The notes under the pieces are model-generated. The model saw only the letters and a list, made by a program, of their open reading frames with translations, was not told the origin of the DNA and did not search any database. From the NCBI RefSeq assembly GCF_000373565.1, contig NZ_KB891814.1, forward strand, positions 1-64,000: DNA of 64,000 nt, in the 5' to 3' direction. Source of the stretch: Streptomyces sp. HmicA12. GTDB taxonomy: Bacteria > Actinomycetota > Actinomycetes > Streptomycetales > Streptomycetaceae. The translations under genes were made by a program, and so were the position numbers. Below, piece after piece: positions 26,301 through 34,203 of the stretch; the first letter of the stretch is position 1, and each line of letters begins with the position of its first letter.

Positions 26301-26580
26301 GGCGGCGCCCCGCGACGGTCAGGTCGAGGCGGACCTCGGTGCGCACGCCGGGCTCGGCGTGATCGCTGCGCAGGCTCTGCCCCTGCCCGGCCGCGCTCTG
26401 CCGGGCGCCGGGCACGGACCCGTACAGGGCGTAGCAGACCGCGTCGAGGACGGAGGTCTTCCCGGCGCCGGTCTGGCCGTGCAGCAGGAAGAGGCCGGCC
26501 GACGACAGCGCGTCGAAGTCGATCTCCTGGGTCGTGCCGAAGGGGCCGAACGCCGTGATGTGGAGAGTGTGCAGCCTCAC
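23365..26580 (-). CDS. sbcC: SbcC, ATPase subunit of the SbcCD (Mre11-Rad50-like) nuclease
   Basis: An SMC-like ATPase of 1071 residues that works with SbcD to cut DNA hairpins and trim protein-blocked ends. Walker A is GQTGAGKT (35-42), the zinc hook CVVC lies near residue 588 in the middle of the coiled coil, the ABC signature is LSGGETFFASLALALG, and Walker B LDTLFIDEGFGSLD. Unusual: about residues 357-440 are a Gly/Ala/Pro/Asp-rich low-complexity insertion in the first coiled-coil arm. GTG start at 26580 overlaps the sbcD stop as GTGA, so the two are coupled. Confidence 0.95.
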   Translation of the reverse strand: MRLHTLHITAFGPFGTTQEIDFDALSSAGLFLLHGQTGAGKTSVLDAVCYALYGSVPGARQSAAGQGQSLRSDHAEPGVRTEVRLDLTVAGRRLELTRQPPFARPKKRGTGFTTEKAQSWLREYDAVAKEWKDLSRSHQEIGEEITQLLGMSKEQFCQVVLLPQGDFARFLRADAEARGKLLGRLFDTRRFAAVEQRLAEDRRAAEKQVTSGDAELLADAHRMQQAAGDLVELAPVDAAPGDPGVAEAVLGWAAVARSTARESYTHAHLALGAAESARVAAQGDLTDARETERLQLRFAQAEARAAALAAQEDELGAVRERMERARKAETVAPALDLREAAQAEHREALREETRARGELRAESGDGAGMLGGPGLISGADAEPMAGTLGDVRSGVPGGPGDAAPGDTGAPAAEASADPAPGAPAEPPAEALADAGPGVLAEAARRVAQELGGLDAARRAERRLAGLAQERAGVDREERADTELIDEAEQWLAQWDGRRTDLQAGVDGAQEAATRAEHLAGQLEPALRQARAARERDRLTEQAGTARAEALRTREESAHAHEHWLGLKEQRLRGIAAELAEDLQDGAPCVVCGATEHPAPQRKSAGHVDRAAEEAALAAYRAAEERHTDAERRSGVVREELAAAKAAAGDAPAGQLADAASALQERHAEARTEASTLHAARETLARAESEHERRLTARQEAATRAAARSSLRDALEREQAGLQRELAQARGTAASVEARAVQLERLAELLGTAAEAARAVEDTAQRLKVADARLADAAFRAGFDTPQAAAAAQLDDVRYRELQHRLDAWQSERATVRAVLAEEDTAAAARGPAADVTAAHTAAEAADARVRAAGSARDAAQRRCAELDRLSRRAATEARRLGPLRTTYNRVARLAALAAGTSADNERKMRLESYVLAARLEQVAAAATARLRRMSSGRYTLVHSDSLAGRGRSGLGLHVVDAWTGRERDTATLSGGETFFASLALALGLADVVTDEAGGVRLDTLFIDEGFGSLDDQTLDDVLDVLDSLRERDRSVGIVSHVGDLRRRVHAQLEVVKGRDGSVVRQRGTGDG

Positions 26581-27740
26581 CGGGCGACCTCGCGAACCAC
26601 ATCGTCCGTGCGCACGGCGTCGAACGCGGCGCGCAGCACCACCCGCTCGTCCTCGTCGGGCCCGGCGCCCCGGACATGGGTCACGAAGTCCTCCGCGATC
26701 TCGTGGTCGTCGCGCCCCTTGAGGCGCTCGGCGTAGCTGGCGTCCGGTTCGGTCTCGGTCCTGCGCGGGTCGAAGAGCAGGCTGAGGGTGTGCGGGAACC
26801 GCTCGCACAGGCGCGCCATGGGGTCGTCGGGGCGGATCGCGTCGGTCAGGGTCGCCTCGACCCAGGACTCCTCGTGCCCGACGAGCGAGGCGTCGGCGAG
26901 CAGGTCGTCCAGGTCGCCGCGGATCCGGGCGAGCGGCCGGGGCACGGGGCAGTCGATCCGCTCGGCGGTCACCGCGCCGTCGCCGTCCAGGTCGATCAGC
27001 CACATGCTCTTGCGGTGGTCGGCCTCGGAGAACGAGTACGGGAGCGGGGAGCCCGAGTAGCGGACCCGCTCGGAGATGCGCTGGCTGCCGTGCAGGTGGC
27101 CGAGCGCCACGTAGTCGACGCCGTCGAAGATCCCGGCCGGGACCGCGGCGACGCCGCCCACCGTGATGTCGCGCTCGCTGTCGCTGGGCGCGCCGCCGGT
27201 CACGAAGGCGTGCGCGAGGACGACGGAGCGGGTCCCGGCCGGGCGCTCGGCGAGGTCCGCCCGGACCCGGTCCATGGCGGCGGCGAGCACCTGCTCGTGC
27301 CCGGCCTTGGCGACCCCGAACTCGTCCTTCACCAGGGCCGGTTCGAGATACGGCAGCCCGTAGAACGCGACGTCCCCGTGGGAGTCGCTCAACACGACCG
27401 CGTCGCCGCACCTGCTCGGCTCGGTCCGCAGGTGGATCCCGGCGCGGCCGATCAGTCCGGCGCCGACGCCGAGGCGGCGCGCCGAGTCGTGGTTCCCGGA
27501 GATCATCACGGTCGGTACGCCGAGGTCGGCGAGGCGGTGCAGCGCGTCGTCGTACAGCTCCACGGCGGCGAGCGGCGGCACCGCCCGGTCGTACACGTCG
27601 CCCGACACGACCACCGCGTCGACGTCGTGCTCGCGCACGGTGTCGACGAGATGGCCGATGAACGCGGCCTGGGCACCGAGCATGTTCACTCGGTGGAACG
27701 CGCGCCCCAGGTGCCAGTCGGACGTGTGCAGCAGTTTCAT
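26577..27740 (-). CDS. sbcD: SbcD, nuclease subunit of the SbcCD complex
   Basis: A 387-residue metallophosphoesterase nuclease, the Mre11-like partner of SbcC. Mn-binding motifs in order are SDWHLG (7-12), GDVYDR (47-52), GNHD (82-85), a His in VLAHAF, and LGHLHG. The C-terminal half is the SbcC-interaction and capping region. The ATG at 27740 gives the expected MKLLHTSDWH start. First gene of the sbcDC unit, which begins just after the inverted repeat at 27768-27813. Confidence 0.95.
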   Translation of the reverse strand: MKLLHTSDWHLGRAFHRVNMLGAQAAFIGHLVDTVREHDVDAVVVSGDVYDRAVPPLAAVELYDDALHRLADLGVPTVMISGNHDSARRLGVGAGLIGRAGIHLRTEPSRCGDAVVLSDSHGDVAFYGLPYLEPALVKDEFGVAKAGHEQVLAAAMDRVRADLAERPAGTRSVVLAHAFVTGGAPSDSERDITVGGVAAVPAGIFDGVDYVALGHLHGSQRISERVRYSGSPLPYSFSEADHRKSMWLIDLDGDGAVTAERIDCPVPRPLARIRGDLDDLLADASLVGHEESWVEATLTDAIRPDDPMARLCERFPHTLSLLFDPRRTETEPDASYAERLKGRDDHEIAEDFVTHVRGAGPDEDERVVLRAAFDAVRTDDVVREVAR

Positions 27741-27767
27741 GACACACGAGGCTAACCGTTGGGTCGG

Positions 27768-27813
27768 ACATCACGTGCGGAACGCCCTCATCAGGCGCCC
27801 CGCACCGTGATGT
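27768..27813 (-). terminator. Candidate terminator of the ricin-domain operon
   Basis: ACATCACGTGCGG (27768-27780) pairs with CCGCACCGTGATGT (27800-27813) with one bulged base and a 19-base loop. It lies 11 bases past the stop of the ThuA-like gene, the last of three minus-strand genes, and before sbcD. There is no T-run, as is usual for Streptomyces terminators. Confidence 0.5.
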
Positions 27814-27823
27814 GCGTCACGCG

Positions 27824-29116
27824 TCAGCCGGTGGTCGCCGTGAAGCTCTGCGCGGCCGAGCCGTCACAGGCGCGCTGGGTGAGCTGCGCGCTGTTCGTGG
27901 CGGCGGCCGCCGCGGTGAGGCACTTGCCGCTGTGCCGGGCGGTGAGGTGATACCTCCCGGCGGCCTCCTTGACGGGGAGCCACTGCTGGTTCTGCCCGCC
28001 TGTGTACGCCCACAGCTGGAGCGGCGCGTTGTCGGCGGACGAGACGCCGGTCACGTCGATGACCTGCTGCGGATTCGGGCGCACTCCGACGCGCCGGTAT
28101 CCGCCGTCCGTCGCGGCGAGCCGGAACTGCTGCGCCTGGGTGCCGTTGCAGGCGTACTGCTGGATCGCGGTCCCATTGGCCGTGGCGGCCGCGCGGGCGT
28201 CGACGCAGGTGCCGTTGCCGATGTTCTTCAGGGAGTACCAGGCCGTCTCGGAGAGCGTGTCGTCCGGCGGGGTCGTGCCGCCGGCGCCGCCGAGCCACTT
28301 CAGCCCGTCGAGCAGGAACCGGTTCTGCGTCGCGCTGGCGAACGTCGACGACGTACGGGTGTTCGTGTCGTAGTTCATCGCGTTGTGGCCGAAGTTCGCG
28401 TACAGCATCTTGTACTTCGTGTTGGTCCACAGGATCGGGTAGTAGCCGCTGTACCAGGACTGGTTCGGGTCCGTGCCCAGCGGGAAGCTGCTGGGGTCGA
28501 CCGAGGCGAGGATCTTGATGTCCGGGTTCTGCCGCAGGTCGTTGGACCAGCTGTACCACTCGCTGACCGACGACGTGAACGTGGCGGGCAGGTTCACGGT
28601 GGACGGGTGCGTGCGGTCCTCGACCTTGAGGGTCGCGGAGGTCGGGCCCCAGGTGTTGGACTTGAAGGTGCCGCTGCCCAGGAACTGGTTGTGGTACCAG
28701 GACCAGCTCGCCGCGTCCGTGGTGAACGCGGAGACGTGGAAGCCCATCCAGGCGCCTCCGCCGCGCATGTACTGCTCGAATCCGGTGCGCTGGGCGGCGG
28801 TCTGCGGCAGGTCGTCGAGGAACAGGACGACCTGGTAGGCGTTGACGCCGCCGTTGGCGAGCAGGTTCCAGTCGTTGCTGGCGGTGTAGGTGAAGCCGTT
28901 CGCGGCGGCCTGCTTCGGCAGCCAGTCGTTGGCCTCCTTCTCGAAGTCGATGTGCGCCGCGTCCCAGGTGCCGCTGTAGAGGCCGAGCACCTTGAAGGGG
29001 GCCGCCGCCGTGGCGCTCGCTTGTGCGGCGGGCGGTGCCGCGAGCCCGAACAGGGCGGCGAGCAGGAGGAGGATCCGCAGGGCCGTGCGGGCGGATCCGG
29101 ATCTGATGGTGTGCAT
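27824..29116 (-). CDS. Secreted ThuA-like protein with C-terminal ricin-type lectin domain
   Basis: A 430-residue exported protein. A Sec signal covers about residues 1-33 (ALRILLLLAALFGLAAPPAAQA). A ThuA-like (class I glutamine-amidotransferase-like fold) domain follows, about 40-255: FKVLGLYSGTWDAAHI, NAYQVVLFLDDLPQT, GGGAWMGFHVSAFT, PILWTNTKYKMLYANFGHN. After a Gly/Thr/Pro linker comes a beta-trefoil lectin, about 290-430, with repeats of the type GTCVDARAAATANGTAIQQY ending in QQF/QQW. ThuA-like domains of this kind occur in actinobacterial sugar-acting proteins; the activity is not established. Third gene of the ricin-domain operon, 26 bases after its neighbour. Confidence 0.85.
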   Translation of the reverse strand: MHTIRSGSARTALRILLLLAALFGLAAPPAAQASATAAAPFKVLGLYSGTWDAAHIDFEKEANDWLPKQAAANGFTYTASNDWNLLANGGVNAYQVVLFLDDLPQTAAQRTGFEQYMRGGGAWMGFHVSAFTTDAASWSWYHNQFLGSGTFKSNTWGPTSATLKVEDRTHPSTVNLPATFTSSVSEWYSWSNDLRQNPDIKILASVDPSSFPLGTDPNQSWYSGYYPILWTNTKYKMLYANFGHNAMNYDTNTRTSSTFASATQNRFLLDGLKWLGGAGGTTPPDDTLSETAWYSLKNIGNGTCVDARAAATANGTAIQQYACNGTQAQQFRLAATDGGYRRVGVRPNPQQVIDVTGVSSADNAPLQLWAYTGGQNQQWLPVKEAAGRYHLTARHSGKCLTAAAAATNSAQLTQRACDGSAAQSFTATTG

Positions 29117-29142
29117 CTGCCGGTCGTTCCTTTCCCTGCGGT

Positions 29143-31368
29143 CTACGGGTAGTTGGTCAGGTACGCGACGTTGGAGCTGGAGTTGGACGGTCCCCCGGTG
29201 TTGTTGATGACGTGGCTGATGGTGCCGGTGCCGCCCAGCGAGACGGTCACCATGTCGTGGAACCTGACCCCGGAGACGTTCGGCACCTCGAAGGCGCGGT
29301 CGGCGACCACGCTGGAGTTGGTGCTGAAGTAGCAGTAGCTGCCGAGTCCCCATGCCTCATGGCTGGTGACGGAATTCGCGACCTTGTAGGCGGGATATCC
29401 CTTCCCGCTGCCGTTCATCCAGGCGGCCTGGTTCGGCGGGTCGTAGGGCATCTCGTTCTGGAAGAAGTACGTGCGGCCGCCGTTGCCGTTCCAGATGACC
29501 TGGGTCTTCTGGAAGTGCTCGACGAAGAGGCCGTACGCGGTCACGTTGGCGCCGTTGACGACGAGCCCGGTGTCGGCCGTGTTGCTGGTCCAGCCGACGG
29601 TGCCGCCGTTGCCGTGGTCGGCGCGCCAGATCCAGGTGTGGTCGATGACCGTGTTCGCGCTGTTGACGACCAGGGAGTTGGTCGCCTTGCCGACGGTGGC
29701 GCCACCGATCCGGACGAAGAAGTCGGACAGCTGGATGGGGTCGGCGGCGTGGTTGGCGGAGGAGCCGTCCGGCCCGATCCGTACGAGCGTCTGGGAGTTG
29801 GTGGTGCCCGCGTCTATCAGCAGGCCCGCCAGCTGGATGCCGTCCACGTCGGCGGTGCTGATCGCGGTGATCCCGCCGTCCGGCACGAGGGTGGCGAGGC
29901 CCATGCCGAGCACGACCGTGTCGGGGCGCGTGATGTTCAGCGTCTGATTGAGGTGGTAGACGCCCGGGGTGACCAGCAGGTTCTTGCCCGCCGCGAGGGC
30001 CGCGTTCATGTCGGCCGCGGTGGCGCCGGGCTTGACGATGAAGAACTGGTCGAGCGGGAGGGACGTACCGGCCGGGGTCTTGCCGCTCCACGTGGTGCCG
30101 ACGGCGTTCGACCGCAGCGCGGGCACGAACACCTTGTAGGCGCCCGCCCCGTCCACGTAGAGGAACGGCTTCTCGCGGATCGTCGGGGTGCTCACCACGT
30201 TGGTGTACGTCGGGAAGGACTGGGCGGGTGCACCCTGGTCGCCGACGAAGACCATGTTCCAGTTGGACCCCGACCAGCTGCCCATCTGGGAGTTGCGGGT
30301 CAGGAACTGCTGCTGCGAGCCGGAGCGGATCTGCCCGTCGACCTTCGTGTCGGAGATGAAGCCGCCGCTGGACCAGCCGCCGTCGTCGAGCGCGAGGTTG
30401 CCGCGCACGTGCATGCGCCGGTACGGGGCGGCCTGCGAGACGGCCCAGCGGTCCGTGCCGCCGGTCGGGTTGACCGACAGGTTCTCGGCGTCGCGCCAGA
30501 AGTTCTGCGTGGCGTTGCCCTGGAACCAGTCGGCCTCCGCGTGCACGGAGCCGTTGACGGTCACGTCGTCCGGGGAGAGGCCGAGCCCCGCGACCTGGGT
30601 GTAGAAGCCGACGTTGGCGTTGGCGCTGTACGTACCCGGCTTGAACAGGAGTGCCTGGCGGGCCGCGCCGAACTGGTTGGTCTGCTGCTGCGCGAAGACC
30701 GTGTCCAGCTTGGACTGGATGCTGGAGGCGGACATCGACGGGTCGAACACCGTCACGTTCGGGCCGAAGTCTGGGGTGCCGGGCGGGTTCGTCGTGCCAC
30801 CGCCGAGCGTGAAGGACTGCGCGGCGGTGCCGTTGCAGGTGTACTGCGCGAGCTGCACGCTGTCCGCGGTGGAGGCGCTGGGCACGTCCAGGCACTTGCC
30901 GCTGTTGCGGTTCACGAAGTGGTACGCGCCGTCGGCCTCGGCGACGGGCAGCCACTGCTGGTTGGCACCGCTGGAGTACGTCCAGAGCTGGACGGCGGCG
31001 GAGTCGGCGGTGGACACGTCGGTGACGTCCCACGCCTTGGTGGCGTCGAGGCCGCTGTTCACCCGGTAGTAGCCGCCGCTGGTGGCGACGAGTCGCCAGG
31101 TCTGGGCGGTGCTGGCGTTGCAGCTGTACTGCTGGACGGCGGTGCCGTCGGCACTGGCCGCCGCGCGGGCGTCGACGCACTTGCCGCTGCCCTTGTTGAC
31201 CACGGTGGTGGGGCCGGCCGGGAGCGCGGCGACCGCCTCGGTCTGCGCGCTCGCCGGCGTCTGCGCCGCGATCTCGATTCCGGTCACGGTCGTCGCCACG
31301 AGCGCGACCGCGGTGAGAACTCTCGGTATCCGGCGCCTTCGCACGGACCCGGGGACGGATCTGAACAC
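29143..31368 (-). CDS. Secreted parallel beta-helix protein with N-terminal ricin-type lectin domain
   Basis: A 741-residue exported protein. A signal peptide (about 1-42, with VLTAVALVATTVTGIEIAAQ) leads into a ricin-type trefoil (about 55-190, repeats GKCVDARAAASADGTAVQQY and GKCLDVPSASTADSVQLAQY). A Gly/Thr linker follows, then a right-handed beta-helix of about 530 residues. Its start FGPNVTVFDPSMSASSIQSK, the segment REKPFLYVDGAGAYKVFVPA and the Asn/Gly-rich turns resemble the pectate-lyase/GH55-like family. Homologues are often labelled coagulation factor 5/8-type or adenylyl cyclase, which I think is wrong. A polysaccharide-binding or -cleaving role is inferred. GTG start with AGGAG upstream. 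Second gene of the operon. Confidence 0.82.
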   Translation of the reverse strand: MFRSVPGSVRRRRIPRVLTAVALVATTVTGIEIAAQTPASAQTEAVAALPAGPTTVVNKGSGKCVDARAAASADGTAVQQYSCNASTAQTWRLVATSGGYYRVNSGLDATKAWDVTDVSTADSAAVQLWTYSSGANQQWLPVAEADGAYHFVNRNSGKCLDVPSASTADSVQLAQYTCNGTAAQSFTLGGGTTNPPGTPDFGPNVTVFDPSMSASSIQSKLDTVFAQQQTNQFGAARQALLFKPGTYSANANVGFYTQVAGLGLSPDDVTVNGSVHAEADWFQGNATQNFWRDAENLSVNPTGGTDRWAVSQAAPYRRMHVRGNLALDDGGWSSGGFISDTKVDGQIRSGSQQQFLTRNSQMGSWSGSNWNMVFVGDQGAPAQSFPTYTNVVSTPTIREKPFLYVDGAGAYKVFVPALRSNAVGTTWSGKTPAGTSLPLDQFFIVKPGATAADMNAALAAGKNLLVTPGVYHLNQTLNITRPDTVVLGMGLATLVPDGGITAISTADVDGIQLAGLLIDAGTTNSQTLVRIGPDGSSANHAADPIQLSDFFVRIGGATVGKATNSLVVNSANTVIDHTWIWRADHGNGGTVGWTSNTADTGLVVNGANVTAYGLFVEHFQKTQVIWNGNGGRTYFFQNEMPYDPPNQAAWMNGSGKGYPAYKVANSVTSHEAWGLGSYCYFSTNSSVVADRAFEVPNVSGVRFHDMVTVSLGGTGTISHVINNTGGPSNSSSNVAYLTNYP

Positions 31369-31404
31369 GGAGATCTCCTGTGTCCTGGAGGGGTGGGGGG
31401 ACCG

Positions 31405-32799
31405 TCAGCCGGTGTACTTGGCGAAGATGCCGGTGAACTGCCAGGCGCTCTGGGACACGCCCGAGCAGGTGTCGTCGTTCGGGTAGCCGCCGGAGCAGGG
31501 CCGGTCGCGATTGGCGGACCAGAACGTGAGGCGCGCGAGGTGGTGCTGCTGCGCGTAGCCGAGGATGGTCTGGAAGTCGGCGGGGGTGACGGTCTCGTTG
31601 TCGTCGGTGATCCCGTTCATGGACGAGATGCCCATGCCCCGGTACGCCTGGTCGTCGCTGTAGCCGTAGGCGCTCTTGAGGGCGTTCTTGAGCCCCTCGG
31701 CCGCCTTCGTGGTCAGCGTGCCCATGTTCTGTCCCGCGCCGCCGAAGTCGAACGGCATGATGGTCCAACTGTCGACCGTGAGACCGGAGTTGGCGGCGCG
31801 GTTGATCAGGCTGGTGTCCGGTCCCGACTGGCCGGTGCCGATGGTGACGTACACCTTGATGCCCGGGTTGTTGGCCTTGACCGTCTTCAGCGCGTCCACC
31901 GTGCGCTGCTGCACGGTGCCGTTGCTGTACGCGTCGGCCTCCAGGTCGATGTCGATCGCTTTGAGCCCGTACGCGTCGATGACCTTCTGGTAGGCGCCCG
32001 CCAGCGCACCGGCGCTGGTGCAGGAGCTCTCCAGCTTGTTGCCGCTGTAGCCGCCGAACGACGGGACGACGTCGCCGCCGTTCGCCCGCACGGTGTTGAT
32101 CGTCTGCTGGTCGACGCCGCCGGTGAGCGGGCGGCCGCCGTCCCACTGCGGGTTGCAGGTGCCGTTGCTGAGGACGAAGGCGAGGGTGAACCACTTGACG
32201 CCGGTGGCGTTCATGATCGTGGTCGGGCTGGGCGGGTTGCCCCAGCCGTTGTAGAGGTACGGGGCGACGGCCATCGGCGCCGACACCGGAGGCGTGCCGC
32301 CGCCGCTGGGCACGGTCCACTTCTGGTTGGCGGCGCCCGTACAGCTCCAGATCTGGACGGCGGTGCCGTTCGCCGAGGTGTTGCCGGTGACGTCGGCACA
32401 CTTGCCGGACTGCTGGCCGACGAGGTCGCGGGCGGCGGAGACGGTCCACTTCTGGTTGGTGCCGCCGGCGCAGTCCCACAGCTGGAGCCTGGCCCCGTTG
32501 GCGGTCGAATTGCCGGTGACGTCAAGGCACTTGCCGAGAGCGCGGATCGTGCCGTCGGTGCCGACGGTCCACTGCTGCGCGGCGGTTCCGTTGCAGTCGT
32601 AGAGCTGTACGGCCGTGCCGTTGGCGGAGCTCGCCGACGCCACGTCGAGGCACTTGCCGCCGAGTCCGGTGATGGTGCCGGTGGCCGCGGCGGCGGGTGT
32701 CACGGCGAGGGCGCTCGCCGACGCGGCGAGCATGGCGGTGGCGAGCGCGCCGCGCAGCACGGTCGAGCGCGCAGGGGCGGGTCTGGGCAGGGGGGACAT
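31405..32799 (-). CDS. Secreted GH18 chitinase-like protein with N-terminal ricin-type lectin domain
   Basis: A 464-residue exported glycosidase. The signal peptide is about residues 1-38 (LRGALATAMLAASASALAV). A full trefoil lectin with three QxW repeats covers about 45-163 (QQW, QKW, QKW). The GH18 barrel spans about 175-464, with SFGGYSG and the catalytic strand AIDIDLEADA holding Glu287. The first Asp of the DxxDxDxE motif is Lys280, so activity may be altered. Chitin or related GlcNAc polymers are the presumed substrate, supported by the operator in its promoter. The start is uncertain: in-frame ATGs also exist at 32820, 32853 and 32874, none with a clear ribosome site. First gene of three. 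Confidence 0.85.
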   Translation of the reverse strand: MSPLPRPAPARSTVLRGALATAMLAASASALAVTPAAAATGTITGLGGKCLDVASASSANGTAVQLYDCNGTAAQQWTVGTDGTIRALGKCLDVTGNSTANGARLQLWDCAGGTNQKWTVSAARDLVGQQSGKCADVTGNTSANGTAVQIWSCTGAANQKWTVPSGGGTPPVSAPMAVAPYLYNGWGNPPSPTTIMNATGVKWFTLAFVLSNGTCNPQWDGGRPLTGGVDQQTINTVRANGGDVVPSFGGYSGNKLESSCTSAGALAGAYQKVIDAYGLKAIDIDLEADAYSNGTVQQRTVDALKTVKANNPGIKVYVTIGTGQSGPDTSLINRAANSGLTVDSWTIMPFDFGGAGQNMGTLTTKAAEGLKNALKSAYGYSDDQAYRGMGISSMNGITDDNETVTPADFQTILGYAQQHHLARLTFWSANRDRPCSGGYPNDDTCSGVSQSAWQFTGIFAKYTG

Positions 32800-32896
32800 A
32801 GGGGGTTCACAGCCCTTCATGGGAGGCCGTCGATGGGGGGTGCGGGTGTTCATGGAGATGAACAGCGGGTGCATTCATGAAGCTGTGGCGAACGGG

Positions 32897-32925
32897 AACC
32901 TAAAGGTCTGCACCAGGGCCGTCAA
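32897..32925 (-). promoter_or_regulatory. Chitinase-operon promoter with dre-like operator between -35 and -10
   Basis: On the minus strand TTGACG (32925-32920) and TAGGTT (32902-32897) are 17 bases apart. Inside the spacer lies TGGTGCAGACCT (32915-32904), which matches the Streptomyces chitinase box TGGTCYAGACCW (from memory) at 10 of 12 positions. Repressor bound there would block polymerase, as with DasR at other chitin genes. Transcription would begin near 32890. Confidence 0.65.
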
Positions 32926-32983
32926 GAGATGAAACCAAGATGGCCATCAACGGATCTACGCCCACAAGGACTTGAACACAGCA

Positions 32984-33011
32984 AAGCCCCCGGTCAGCGC
33001 ACCGGGGGCTT
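32984..33011 (-). terminator. Terminator of the ssuED unit
   Basis: Perfect 11-bp inverted repeat AAGCCCCCGGT / ACCGGGGGCTT with a 6-base loop, 24 bases past the ssuD stop. On the minus strand it continues CTTTGC. A clear stem-loop terminator separating ssuD from the chitinase promoter. Confidence 0.8.
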
Positions 33012-33035
33012 CAACCGTACTTAATTCAAGGCGTG

Positions 33036-34136
33036 TTAAGAAGGGTGCTGCCACAGTCCGCGCGCGGCGAGCACCGGCAGCACACCCTCGCCGAACCAGT
33101 ACGCCTCCTCGACGTGCGGATAGCCGGAGAGCACGAACTCGTCGATTCCCAGGGCGTGATACTCGGCGATCCGGTCGGCGATCTCGGTGTGCGAGCCGAC
33201 GAGAGCGGTGCCCGCGCCGCCGCGCACGAGGCCGACCCCGGCCCACAGATTGGGGTAGATCTCCAGGCTGTCGGCGCTGCCGCCGTGCAGGGCGAGCATC
33301 CGCCGCTGCCCTTCGGAGCCCGAACGGGCCAGGCCCTCCTGGACGCCGGCGACGACCTTCGGGTCGATCCCGGCCAGCAGCCGCTCCGCCTGCGCCCACG
33401 CCTCCTGCGCCGTGTCCCGCGCGATGACGTGCAGCCGGATCCCGAAGCGGACCTCGCGCCCCTCGGCCTTGGCGAGCGTACGGATCCAGTCGATCTTCTC
33501 GGCGACCTGCGCGGGCGGTTCGCCCCAGGTCAGATAGACGTCGCTGTGCCGGGCGGCGACCGGCCCCGCCACCGCGGACGAGCCGCCGAAGTAGACGGGC
33601 GGCACGGGGTCCGGCAGCCGCGTGAGGCGGGCCTGTTCGACCCGCTCGTGCTCCCCTCGGAAGTCGAGGGTCTCCCCGCGCCACAGGGCGCGGACGACGT
33701 GCAGGAACTCGTCGGTACGGGCGTAGCGGCCCTCCTTGTCGAGGAAGTCCCCGTACGCCCGCTGCTCGGGGTCCTCGCCGCCGGTGACGACGTTGAGCAG
33801 CAGCCGGCCGCCGGAGTGGCGCTGGTAGGTGGCGGCCATCTGCGCGGCGAGCGCGGGACTGATCAATCCCGGACGGAACGCCACGAGGAACTTCAGCCGC
33901 TCGGTCCGCTCCACGAGCATCGCCGTGGTGAGCCAGGCGTCCTCGCACCAGGCGCCGGTCGGGGTGAGGGCTCCCTCGAAGCCCAACTGCTCGGCGGTGC
34001 GCGCCACTTGGCCGAGGTAGGCGAGCGAGGCGGGGCGGTCGCCGCCGGCCGAGCCGGTGGGCACGCCGTGGCCGCCGCCGACGATCGAGCGGCTGTCGCC
34101 GTTGGTGGGCAGGAACCAGTGGAAGGTCAGGGACAT
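33036..34136 (-). CDS. ssuD: FMNH2-dependent alkanesulfonate monooxygenase
   Basis: Flavin-dependent enzyme that oxidises alkanesulfonates to an aldehyde plus sulfite, freeing sulfur for growth. The 366 residues form a luciferase-like barrel: start MSLTFHWFLPTNGDSRSIVG, then GFEGALTPTGAWCEDAWL, FLVAFRPGLISP, LLNVVTGG, QRAYGDFLDKEGRYART, and the C-terminal HVEEAYWFGEGVLP. Length and motifs match SsuD. The reduced flavin comes from SsuE, encoded 67 bases upstream. No SsuABC transporter genes are adjacent. The unit ends in a strong hairpin. Confidence 0.95.
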   Translation of the reverse strand: MSLTFHWFLPTNGDSRSIVGGGHGVPTGSAGGDRPASLAYLGQVARTAEQLGFEGALTPTGAWCEDAWLTTAMLVERTERLKFLVAFRPGLISPALAAQMAATYQRHSGGRLLLNVVTGGEDPEQRAYGDFLDKEGRYARTDEFLHVVRALWRGETLDFRGEHERVEQARLTRLPDPVPPVYFGGSSAVAGPVAARHSDVYLTWGEPPAQVAEKIDWIRTLAKAEGREVRFGIRLHVIARDTAQEAWAQAERLLAGIDPKVVAGVQEGLARSGSEGQRRMLALHGGSADSLEIYPNLWAGVGLVRGGAGTALVGSHTEIADRIAEYHALGIDEFVLSGYPHVEEAYWFGEGVLPVLAARGLWQHPS

Positions 34137-34203
34137 GTTGGGTCCTCTCCGGGACAGGGACGGGTCCGGGGACGGGGCCGGGGCCGGGGTCCAGGTCCAG
34201 TGC

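Noticed and set aside
28985..31368. Adenylate cyclase or coagulation-factor function for the beta-helix protein
   Set aside because: Labels I remember for homologues, but no cyclase motif or F5/8 discoidin domain is visible; the sequence fits a parallel beta-helix.
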